In this document: piece after piece, positions 1 to 5,886 of the stretch | Layout: every line of letters starts with the position of its first letter | Numbering within the stretch: the first letter of the stretch is position 1 | Assembly (NCBI GenBank): GCA_002299495.1 | Contig: DBNZ01000072.1 | Location: forward strand, 1 to 8,148 | DNA: 8,148 nucleotides | Origin: Methylococcaceae bacterium UBA659 | GTDB lineage: Bacteria; Pseudomonadota; Gammaproteobacteria; Methylococcales; Methylomonadaceae | Direction: 5' to 3' | Notes under the pieces: model-generated | What the model was told of the DNA's origin: nothing | Seen by the model: the letters and a program-made list of their open reading frames with translations, nothing else | Database searches by the model: none | Translations under genes and position numbers: made by a program

Positions 1-26
1 TGACATCGCAGGCGAGCTAAGTGTCG

Positions 27-2045
27 TCAGCTTACCCGCAACCCCGCCGTAGCCCCCGCATCCGGGCTGAGCAACCAAATTTCCTTACCACCCGGCCCCG
101 CCGCCAACACCATGCCTTCGGAGACGCCAAAACGCATTTTGCGCGGTGCCAAATTGGCAATTACCAACGTCAACTTGCCGGGTAAATCTTCCGGTTGGTA
201 GGCGGATTTGATGCCAGAAAAGATAGTGCGGGTTTCGTCGCCGATGTCCACGGTCAGCCGCAACAGCTGGTCCGAACCTTCTACCTGCTCGGCATTGATG
301 ATTTTGGCGATACGCAAATCCAGCTTGGCGAAGTCGCCAAATGCTATGGCTTCGGCAATCGGCTCGAAACGCTTAGCGGCCGACTCGGGTGCGGTTTTCT
401 CTAGGCTTTCCTTGGAGGCCGCCACCACCGCTGCGATTTTATCGGGCTCGACGCGGGTCATCAGAGGTTTGAATTCATTGATTTTATGATTCAGCAACGG
501 ACTCAGCCCATCTATCCAAGCATTGATTTCGCTGCCTAAGAACGCTTCCGATGCTTGCGCCAAAGTCGGCAGCACCGGCTTCAAATAAGCCGCTAACACC
601 CGGAACAAATTAATGCCCATCGAACAAACCGCCTGCAATTCCTGCTCCCTGCCCTCTTCCTTGGCCAATAGCCACGGCTTTTTCTCGTCGATATAGGCGT
701 TGGTCTTGTCGGCTAAGGCCATGATCTCGCGCATGGCCTTGCCGTATTCACGGGTCTCGTAATAATCGGCGATGCTGGCATGGGCGATGATGAATTGCTC
801 GAACAACGCGGGTTCGGCGCACTGCCCGGATAACAGGCCGTCAAAACGCTTCAGGATAAAGCCGCTGCAACGGCTGGCGATGTTGACCACTTTGCCGACC
901 AAATCCGCATTGACGCGCTGGCTGAAATCGTCGAAATTCAAATCGATGTCGTCCACGCCCGCGCCGAGTTTGGCGGCGAAGTAATAGCGCAGGTATTCTG
1001 GGTTCAAATGTTCCAGATAGGTGTGCGCCTTGATGAAGGTGCCGCGCGATTTGGACATTTTCTCGCCGTTCACGGTCAGGAAGCCGTGGGCGAAAATCGC
1101 ACTGGGCGTGCGCAGATGTGCGCCGTGCAGCATGGCCGGCCAGAACAGCGCATGGAAATAAATGATGTCCTTGCCGATGAAATGGTACAACTCGGCCGTG
1201 CTGTCCTTGCCCCAAAACTCGTTGAAATCCAAACCGTGTTTATCGCAATAGTGCTTGAAGCTGGCCATGTAGCCGATCGGCGCATCCAGCCAAACATAAA
1301 AATACTTGCCCGGCGCGTTAGGGATTTCAAACCCGAAATACGGCGCGTCGCGGCTGATGTCCCAAGGCTGCAAGCCGCCCTTTAGCCATTCCGCCATTTT
1401 ATTGGCGACTTCCGGCTGCAAATGCCCGGCGTAAGTCCACTCGGCCAGCATCTCGGCAAAATCGCCTAGGTTAAAAAAGTAATGCTCGGAATCTTTAGCG
1501 ATAGGCTTTTCCCCAGAAATCGCCGACACCGCATTTTTTAAATCCATCGGCGAATAGGTCGCGCCACAAGACTCGCAGGAATCACCGTATTGGTCTGGTG
1601 CGCCGCATTTCGGGCAATCGCCTTTGATAAAGCGGTCGGGCAGAAACATTTCTTTGACCGGGTCGTAGGCTTGGGTGATGGTGCGGACGCTGATATGGCC
1701 GGCGTCGTGCAAACGGCCATAAACCAACGCCGACAGGGCGCGGTTTTCCTCGGAATGGGTGCTGTGGTAATGGTCGAAAGCGATGCCGAAAGCGGCAAAA
1801 TCGGCGGTGTGTTGCCACCAAACTTCGCCGATCAATTGTTCCGGGCTAATACCCTCCTTGTCGGCGCGCAGCATAATCGGCGTACCGTGGGCGTCGTCGG
1901 CGCAAACGTAATAGCACTCATGGCCACGCTGTTTTTGGTAGCGTACCCAGATGTCAGTTTGGATGTACTCCACAAGGTGGCCTAGATGGATGGGACCGTT
2001 GGCGTAGGGCAAGGCGCTGGTGACGAGGATTTTTCGTTGGGTCAT
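27..2045 (-). CDS. metG: Methionyl-tRNA synthetase
   Basis: Class I aminoacyl-tRNA synthetase of the cytoplasm; it charges tRNA-Met (initiator and elongator) with methionine using ATP. The 672-aa product is full length (E. coli MetG is 677 aa). Visible in order: the HIGH-type signature HLGH at residues 20-23 inside a Rossmann fold; a zinc knuckle with Cys 144, 147, 157 and 160; the KMSKS loop at 329-333; an anticodon-binding helical region (about 390-540); and a C-terminal EMAPII/Trbp111-like tRNA-binding and dimerisation domain (about 570-672, with FAKLDLRIAKI and NLAPRKMRFGVSEGM). The start at 2045 (MTQRKILVTSALPY) matches the family N-terminus. The frame stays open to 2135, but the extra 30 residues are unlike the family and cover a promoter-like stretch. 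No clear Shine-Dalgarno sequence precedes this ATG (ACTACTACCTC). It lies 127 nt downstream of the oxidoreductase gene on the same strand. Confidence 0.98.
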   Translation of the reverse strand: MTQRKILVTSALPYANGPIHLGHLVEYIQTDIWVRYQKQRGHECYYVCADDAHGTPIMLRADKEGISPEQLIGEVWWQHTADFAAFGIAFDHYHSTHSEENRALSALVYGRLHDAGHISVRTITQAYDPVKEMFLPDRFIKGDCPKCGAPDQYGDSCESCGATYSPMDLKNAVSAISGEKPIAKDSEHYFFNLGDFAEMLAEWTYAGHLQPEVANKMAEWLKGGLQPWDISRDAPYFGFEIPNAPGKYFYVWLDAPIGYMASFKHYCDKHGLDFNEFWGKDSTAELYHFIGKDIIYFHALFWPAMLHGAHLRTPSAIFAHGFLTVNGEKMSKSRGTFIKAHTYLEHLNPEYLRYYFAAKLGAGVDDIDLNFDDFSQRVNADLVGKVVNIASRCSGFILKRFDGLLSGQCAEPALFEQFIIAHASIADYYETREYGKAMREIMALADKTNAYIDEKKPWLLAKEEGREQELQAVCSMGINLFRVLAAYLKPVLPTLAQASEAFLGSEINAWIDGLSPLLNHKINEFKPLMTRVEPDKIAAVVAASKESLEKTAPESAAKRFEPIAEAIAFGDFAKLDLRIAKIINAEQVEGSDQLLRLTVDIGDETRTIFSGIKSAYQPEDLPGKLTLVIANLAPRKMRFGVSEGMVLAAGPGGKEIWLLSPDAGATAGLRVS

Positions 2046-2085
2046 GAGGTAGTAGTCGGAACAAAGCGTACAGAAAAATGCGGCC

Positions 2086-2091
2086 ATTATG
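2086..2091 (-). promoter_or_regulatory. Possible -10 element of a metG promoter
   Basis: On the minus strand this reads CATAAT, five of six matches to the sigma70 -10 consensus, about 40 nt upstream of the metG ATG. No good -35 hexamer stands at the right distance (GTTTGG at 17 nt). If real, metG has its own promoter with a leader of about 35 nt. Judged by eye only. Confidence 0.28.
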
Positions 2092-2155
2092 GCATAAAAC
2101 CACCAAGCCCAAACAGCGGCTTGGCATCTGGGCAAACCGCCGTAGCCGCAGCGTA

Positions 2156-2190
2156 CCCCGCTTAAGCAAAGCCTAATCCAAACGGATTAG
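2156..2190 (-). terminator. Possible intrinsic terminator at the end of the oxidoreductase gene
   Basis: A perfect 7-bp stem, CTAATCC/GGATTAG, with a 4-nt loop spans 2173-2190 and contains the last codons and the TAG stop of the oxidoreductase gene. On the minus strand it is followed by GCTTTGCTTAAGC, which is only partly T-rich and itself holds the palindrome GCTTAAGC (2160-2167). The stem is clear; terminator function is an inference weakened by the broken T tract. It would partly uncouple the oxidoreductase gene from metG. Confidence 0.35.
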
Positions 2191-3186
2191 CCGCTGTTCG
2201 GCGGCCGCTTGCAAGGCGGCGGCAATCGCCCGGCAATTGCTTTTGGCATCTTCCAAACTCAATAAAGGCGCCCGCCCTGCCAACACGCATTGGCTGAAAT
2301 GCTCGATTTCCAGACGGAAATGGTTGGCCGGCGGCAGCCGTTCTTCACCTTGCCGCCCGTCCTCAGACCACCAGGAAATGACCGGCACGTCGCCCGGCAA
2401 CTGCCAAACGATGTGGCATTTGATGCCGCCCTTGGTGCCGATAATTTCGTATTCACAACGGCGCGCACGGTTAAAACTGACATCAAAATGGGCAAAGCGC
2501 CCTCCCCCATAATCAAATACGCCGCTACAAGCCGAATCGGCCCCGCTTTCCACATAGCTCGCCATCGCCATCACCGATAGGGGCTCATGGCCGAAAAACA
2601 TCCTAAGGCAATGGATCGCGTAACAACCAATGTCCCACATCGCCCCGCCGCCCCGGGCAACGCTTTCCTCTAACCGGTACATCCGCGCCGGCCGCATCAT
2701 GAATGAGAAACTGGAACGCACCGTAAGAATATCCCCCACCACTCCGGAAGCGAGCAATTCGCGTACCCTGGCGTGTTGGGGATGGAAGCGGTACATAAAA
2801 CCTTCCATGACCGTGACCTTTTGTTTAACCGCCGCCGCCGCAATGGCTTCGATGTCCGGCACCTGCAAGGCCATTGGCTTTTCGCAAAGCACATGCTTGC
2901 CCTTTGCAATGGCGCGTAACGCCCACTCGGCATGTTCATGATTGGCCATCGGTACATAAACCGCTTGCACGTCGCCGTCATCCAACAGTTCTTCCAAACA
3001 ACCATAGGCCCTGACTTGGTTTTGGCCTGGCGCATACTTTGCCAAAGTTTCAGCCGCCGCCCCGCTGCGGCGGCTGGCGATTGCCACCAATTTGGCATTA
3101 GCCGCCTCCACGATAGCCGGCAACAAGCGCTCGTTAACCCGCGCCGCGCCCAAAATTCCCCAGCCCAACAGCTCAACCTCTTTCAT
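2173..3186 (-). CDS. Gfo/Idh/MocA-family NAD(P)-dependent oxidoreductase
   Basis: A 337-aa predicted cytoplasmic dehydrogenase of usual length for the family, members of which oxidise or reduce sugars, inositols or diols with NAD(P). The N-terminal Rossmann fold shows the dinucleotide-binding loop GWGILGAARV (residues 8-17), then NHEHAEWALRAIAKGKHVLCEKP, shown here only to locate Glu102-Lys103-Pro104; this Lys is the family's conserved active-site residue. The C-terminal alpha/beta domain has MYRFHPQH (131-138) and GGGAMWDIGCYAIH (179-192), whose Asp185 and His192 sit where the catalytic Asp and His normally lie. This pattern resembles the xylose dehydrogenase and dihydrodiol dehydrogenase branch, but the substrate cannot be told from sequence. 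The start is well supported: GGGAGG at 3191-3196 lies 4 nt before the ATG. Neighbouring genes give no pathway clue. Family assignment is firm; function is open. Confidence 0.93.
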   Translation of the reverse strand: MKEVELLGWGILGAARVNERLLPAIVEAANAKLVAIASRRSGAAAETLAKYAPGQNQVRAYGCLEELLDDGDVQAVYVPMANHEHAEWALRAIAKGKHVLCEKPMALQVPDIEAIAAAAVKQKVTVMEGFMYRFHPQHARVRELLASGVVGDILTVRSSFSFMMRPARMYRLEESVARGGGAMWDIGCYAIHCLRMFFGHEPLSVMAMASYVESGADSACSGVFDYGGGRFAHFDVSFNRARRCEYEIIGTKGGIKCHIVWQLPGDVPVISWWSEDGRQGEERLPPANHFRLEIEHFSQCVLAGRAPLLSLEDAKSNCRAIAAALQAAAEQRLIRLD

Positions 3187-3281
3187 TTTTCCTCCCAGTG
3201 TCTATTTTAATGCGAATGGCTTCAAGGAATTGCTGATTAACCCCCCCATCGGAGTGCGAGGGCGTGATAAGTTTATGACTT

Positions 3282-3322
3282 ACCCGACCTTCACCGCGCC
3301 GCTCTCCCAAAGGAAGTGAGAC
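3282..3322 (-). repeat. Decayed copy of a common GC-rich interspersed repeat
   Basis: Read on the minus strand this contains CCTTTGGGAGAGCGGC and GGTGAAGGTCGGG, close to the CCCTTTGGGAGAGGG...GGGGTGAGGG element scattered between genes in many proteobacterial genomes. Such elements are often mistranslated as peptides like LPLGERRGEG, as happens here. The arms CTCTCC and GGAAGTGAG can form an imperfect hairpin. The resemblance is from memory of the motif; copy number in this genome is unknown. Confidence 0.45.
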
Positions 3323-3354
3323 TTTTAGCTTTCTCAGCACCTTGAGTGTAGCGT
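3320..3354 (+). repeat. Left copy of a bipartite direct repeat flanking the outer-membrane gene
   Basis: GACTTTTAGCT (3320-3330), 17 nt, then GTAGCGT (3348-3354). The same two blocks, in the same order and strand, recur at 4753-4774 as GACTTTAAGCT, 4 nt, GTAGCGT: 10 of 11 and 7 of 7 matches, with different spacing. It abuts the decayed GC-rich repeat and may belong to the same element family. Confidence 0.4.
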
Positions 3355-3488
3355 TTTGTTTGAAATTACATCCGATCAAGCGTACCCGTTGCGTCAACAA
3401 ACCGTTATTTTGCTTTTTGCCTGCAAAACAAAAAAATTAACTATGCTTACGTTTTCTTAACATAACTATCCATCTAAAGGTATATTCC

Positions 3489-4736
3489 GTGAAAAAAATA
3501 GCCCTATCCCTGTTATTAGCGTTGCATCCTTTTTGTGCTTCCGCAAAAATTTTCAGCACTAACATTTCCATGTCCAACCCGGAAACCGGCGAAAGCGACA
3601 ACTTCCAGCGCAGTTACAGTATCGCCAAAGATTTTTTCAACGACTTGTCAAACACCGGCTTCATGCGCCTGTTCCCGAGCTATTCCAACCAATCCATCGT
3701 CACCTCAAATAACATTTATAACGGCTTGCCCATCAACCTGTCTTTTCCGGTCAGCGACAGCACCAAGCTGGTCTTTGATATCCCCAAGCTTGGCATCTCC
3801 AAGACCTTTACCAAAGGCACCCGCAGCCAGTCCACCAATGCCCTAGAGCATTACCTGCGCAACGACATAGACGGCATCGCGTCCAAGATCGCCCGATATC
3901 AAATTGGCCACACCGGCACCTCGCCGCTGGCCGGCAACCCAACCAGTTTGCAAGGCCAATTAGTGGCCGGCAACTTTAACAACGCCGCCAGGCTGTCCTT
4001 AACCACCCGCCCGCAACCACACCGGTTTGCGGTGGGCGTAGGCGGCGGTTCTTATGTTCAGGACGGAACTGACATTAGCATTGTCAACATCCCTATCAGC
4101 CAAGAAATCAACATCGACTCCGACCATCCGGGCAGAAAACTGCTGCTTAACGGCCAATTCAACTACGTCACCATCGACCAAGCAGAATCGTTCCAAGGCA
4201 CCTTAGGCTTGGGCTACGCCCATCCCATCAACGACAACTGGTCTCTCATACCCAATGTCAGCTACGGCGCGATAGGCACTGTAGACCTTTACAGCCTAGG
4301 GCAAATAATCTCCACCTCCTTGAGCAACAACTACCGTTTCAACATAAACGACTACACCTTGTCCACCGTCAACATGTTTGGCTATTACCACTCACTGCCG
4401 TTAAACGTCTCCGGCGTAAAGTCCGACCCTAACATCAGCAATTACGTCCTTAAGAACGGCTTTTTTGTCGACAAAATACTGCCCTTCACCGCATTCGGCC
4501 ATAAATTGAATGCTAAAGGCTTATTCACCGACACCCAATTTTTCGGCTCCGAGGTTTTTATCCGCCAGTTCAACGAAGTGGGCTTTGAAATCAACACCGT
4601 CGACAAAGTGAAATGGCTGGACACCGTCAGCTTCGGCATTGTCGACACCCTAAGATTAAGCGCCAAGTATGTGTTCAGCATAGAAAATCCCGATAATTTT
4701 GAAGGCTATGAACTTGGCCTAGGCTACAATTTTTAA
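3489..4736 (+). CDS. Putative outer-membrane beta-barrel protein of unknown function
   Basis: I do not recognise this 415-aa protein with certainty. It begins at GTG, which is required to include a clear Sec signal peptide: Lys2-Lys3, a hydrophobic core (IALSLLLAL), then the cleavage motif CASA/K after residue 19. AAAGG lies 8 nt before the GTG. The mature protein has no cysteine, is rich in Asn, Ser, Gly and aromatic residues, and from about residue 175 shows alternating amphipathic strands separated by polar turns (for example RFAVGVGGG, LLLNGQFNYV, GTLGLGYAH, WSLIPNVSYG). It ends YELGLGYNF, with the terminal Phe and alternating hydrophobics typical of BAM-inserted barrels. The first 150 mature residues look less barrel-like. 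One guess is a solitary autotransporter-type barrel (Pfam Omp_AT) without a passenger; a porin-like or adhesion role cannot be excluded. It stands alone between spacers of 302 and 365 nt, and seems more AT-rich than its neighbours. Confidence 0.8.
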   Translation: MKKIALSLLLALHPFCASAKIFSTNISMSNPETGESDNFQRSYSIAKDFFNDLSNTGFMRLFPSYSNQSIVTSNNIYNGLPINLSFPVSDSTKLVFDIPKLGISKTFTKGTRSQSTNALEHYLRNDIDGIASKIARYQIGHTGTSPLAGNPTSLQGQLVAGNFNNAARLSLTTRPQPHRFAVGVGGGSYVQDGTDISIVNIPISQEINIDSDHPGRKLLLNGQFNYVTIDQAESFQGTLGLGYAHPINDNWSLIPNVSYGAIGTVDLYSLGQIISTSLSNNYRFNINDYTLSTVNMFGYYHSLPLNVSGVKSDPNISNYVLKNGFFVDKILPFTAFGHKLNAKGLFTDTQFFGSEVFIRQFNEVGFEINTVDKVKWLDTVSFGIVDTLRLSAKYVFSIENPDNFEGYELGLGYNF

Positions 4737-4746
4737 TCCTGCCGCC

Positions 4747-4781
4747 CGCTACGACTTTAAGCTAAAGGTAGCGTCTTCCTT
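4747..4781 (+). terminator. Bulged hairpin, likely terminator of the outer-membrane gene
   Basis: The outer stem CGCTAC/GTAGCG (4747-4752 with 4768-4773) continues, after a 2-nt GA bulge, into CTTTA/TAAAG (4755-4759 with 4763-4767), closed by a 3-nt AGC loop. It starts 11 nt after the TAA stop. TCTTCCTT follows, a broken T tract, so intrinsic termination is plausible but not ideal. A repeat-derived or mRNA-protecting hairpin is the alternative. Confidence 0.45.
4753..4774 (+). repeat. Right copy of the bipartite direct repeat
   Basis: GACTTTAAGCT (4753-4763), 4 nt, GTAGCGT (4768-4774); partner of 3320-3354. In this copy the sequence folds into the hairpin downstream of the outer-membrane gene, which the left copy, with its longer spacer, does not do. 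Confidence 0.4.
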
Positions 4782-4916
4782 ACTGAGCAAAACCATCCCA
4801 ACCGGCCTTAAGCACCTGTTTGTTAGCTTGCGGCAGAGCCCCCCAATGGCTTGTCGCCAGCACTTATAGGCCGATTCCTTGCCCTCCGAGGCGCCGCTAA
4901 AAGAGGCCCTAAAATA

Positions 4917-4942
4917 CCGCCGACAAAATAACCCGCCGACAA
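4917..4942. repeat. Tandem direct repeat CCGCCGACAA
   Basis: Two exact 10-bp copies at 4917-4926 and 4933-4942, period 16, just upstream of the candidate gloB promoter. Could be a binding site pair or a chance duplication. Confidence 0.4.
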
Positions 4943-4965
4943 CAAGACATTGATAAAAAATCACC

Positions 4966-4974
4966 TGGTAAAAT
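4966..4974 (+). promoter_or_regulatory. Candidate extended -10 promoter for gloB
   Basis: TGGTAAAAT combines an extended -10 TGn with TAAAAT (five of six matches to TATAAT). A -35 is not clear: AAGACA at 4944-4949 gives a 19-nt spacer. A rival lies closer to the gene, TTGACC at 5007-5012 with CATATT at 5032-5037 (19-nt spacer). Either would give gloB its own promoter, with a leader of about 125 or 60 nt. Confidence 0.35.
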
Positions 4975-5101
4975 ACGCCTAACCTTTGCTTTAGTCACCC
5001 GCTCTCTTGACCTTCATTAAAAACAACAACACATATTAGGGTTTATGATCAGTGCAACTCCATTTACCTGTGTTTCCACCCATTGACGTCTGAGGCTCAT
5101 C

Positions 5102-5866
5102 ATGTTAGGCATCACTTTTATACCGGTTTTAAATGACAATTATGTTTACTTGATTAACGACCCTGTGACCCGGAAAACCGCAGTCGTCGACCCTGCCGTC
5201 GCCCCTCCGGTGTTACATGTGTTGGCAAAAAATCAATGGCGGCTAGATTTCATTTTCAACACCCACCATCACGGCGACCATGTTGGCGGCAATTTGGCAT
5301 TGCAACGGCAAACCGGCTGCACCGTCATCGCCGCCGCCGCCGACCGCCACCGCATTCCCGGCATCGACATCGGGGTCAGTGATGGCGACACCGTGCAACT
5401 AGGCGGACACACCATCCGCATCATCGCCACCCCAGGCCACACCAGCGGCCATATCGTTTACCATTTTGCCGATGACAACTTGCTGTTCTGCGGCGACACC
5501 TTGTTCGCGATGGGCTGCGGTCGGCTGTTTGAAGGCAGCGCGGAGCAAATGTGGCGCTCGCTGCAAAAGCTCAAGGCCTTACCCGCCGACACCCAAGTTT
5601 ATTGCGCCCACGAGTACACCTTGGCCAATGGCCGATTTGCCCTGAGCCTGGAACCCAATAATCCGGCCTTGCAACGGCGCATGATAAAAGTGCATGAACT
5701 ACGGCGGCAAGGCCGACCGAGCTTGCCTTCGACCCTAGCCGACGAAATGGCCACCAATCCGTTTTTCCGTGAAGACAGCGAAGCATTGCAGGCATCGATT
5801 AGCATGATTGGCCAAGAGCCTTTAGCGGTGTTCACCCAAACCCGGCGCTTAAAAGATAATTTTTAA
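5102..5866 (+). CDS. gloB: Hydroxyacylglutathione hydrolase (glyoxalase II)
   Basis: Metallo-beta-lactamase-fold thioesterase that hydrolyses S-D-lactoylglutathione to D-lactate and glutathione, the second step of methylglyoxal detoxification in the cytoplasm. At 254 aa it matches the usual length (about 250). The dinuclear metal site is intact: THHHGDH gives His55, His57, Asp59 and His60; His113 is in TPGHTSGH; bridging Asp132 is in FCGDT; His170 is in YCAHEYT. The C-terminal helical substrate-binding segment (PSLPSTLADEMATNPFFR, about 207-224) is the glyoxalase II hallmark that separates it from other family hydrolases. The start is supported by GAGG at 5092-5095, 6 nt upstream, and by the typical N-terminus PVLNDNYVYLI. 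It converges with tilS; no glyoxalase I gene is in the window. Confidence 0.97.
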   Translation: MLGITFIPVLNDNYVYLINDPVTRKTAVVDPAVAPPVLHVLAKNQWRLDFIFNTHHHGDHVGGNLALQRQTGCTVIAAAADRHRIPGIDIGVSDGDTVQLGGHTIRIIATPGHTSGHIVYHFADDNLLFCGDTLFAMGCGRLFEGSAEQMWRSLQKLKALPADTQVYCAHEYTLANGRFALSLEPNNPALQRRMIKVHELRRQGRPSLPSTLADEMATNPFFREDSEALQASISMIGQEPLAVFTQTRRLKDNF

Positions 5867-5886
5867 AAAGGCTGCCAAAACCCGTC

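Larger units (their letters stand above)
3187..3488. other. Divergent intergenic region with repeat remnant and AT-rich promoter zone
   Basis: No convincing gene lies in these 302 nt. The left end holds the Shine-Dalgarno of the oxidoreductase gene and a weak minus-strand -10 (TAAAAT, 3204-3209). A run of seven C stands at 3241-3247. The middle (3282-3322) looks like a degraded interspersed repeat. The right part (about 3400-3470) is strongly AT-rich and probably contains the promoter of the plus-strand gene. It includes a small palindrome, TTTTGC-CT-GCAAAA (3415-3428), and weak promoter-like hexamers (TTGCCT at 3417, TATGCT at 3442, spacing 19), none decisive. AAAGG at 3476-3480 is the ribosome binding site of the following gene. 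A minus-strand open frame through 3173-3400 is judged spurious because it translates the repeat. Confidence 0.6.
4737..5101. other. Intergenic region with hairpins, short repeats and gloB upstream signals
   Basis: These 365 nt hold no gene I can support. From left to right: a strong bulged hairpin (4747-4773) that also carries the right-hand flanking repeat; a second, weaker stem with arms GCC-TT-AAGC and GCTT-GC-GGC (4805-4834); the short palindrome CCTCCGAGG near 4883; a tandem pair of CCGCCGACAA (4917-4942); then the AT-rich upstream region of gloB. A minus-strand open frame (4749-4964, 71 codons, GTG start) runs across most of the left part, but it has no properly spaced ribosome binding site and no recognised domain. 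Confidence 0.55.

Noticed and set aside
1..26. Possible start of another minus-strand gene (ATG at 6-4)
   Set aside because: Only two codons are inside the window and no ribosome binding site is visible, so nothing can be supported.
841..1215. 124-codon minus-strand frame inside metG, and a 125-codon plus-strand frame at 1008-1385
   Set aside because: Both lie wholly within metG in other frames, have no recognisable domain, and are shadows of high-GC coding sequence.
2046..2135. N-terminal extension of MetG by 30 residues
   Set aside because: The frame is open, but the added residues do not resemble MetG N-termini and cover a -10-like element. The ATG at 2045 gives the family-typical start.
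3241..3247. Run of seven C as a phase-variation tract
   Set aside because: It lies outside any gene, more than 50 nt upstream of the oxidoreductase start and about 240 nt from the outer-membrane gene, and seven bases is short for slippage switching.
3173..3400. 75-codon minus-strand frame containing LPLGERRGEG
   Set aside because: This peptide is the well-known false translation of a GC-rich intergenic repeat; the frame also overlaps the start of the oxidoreductase gene.
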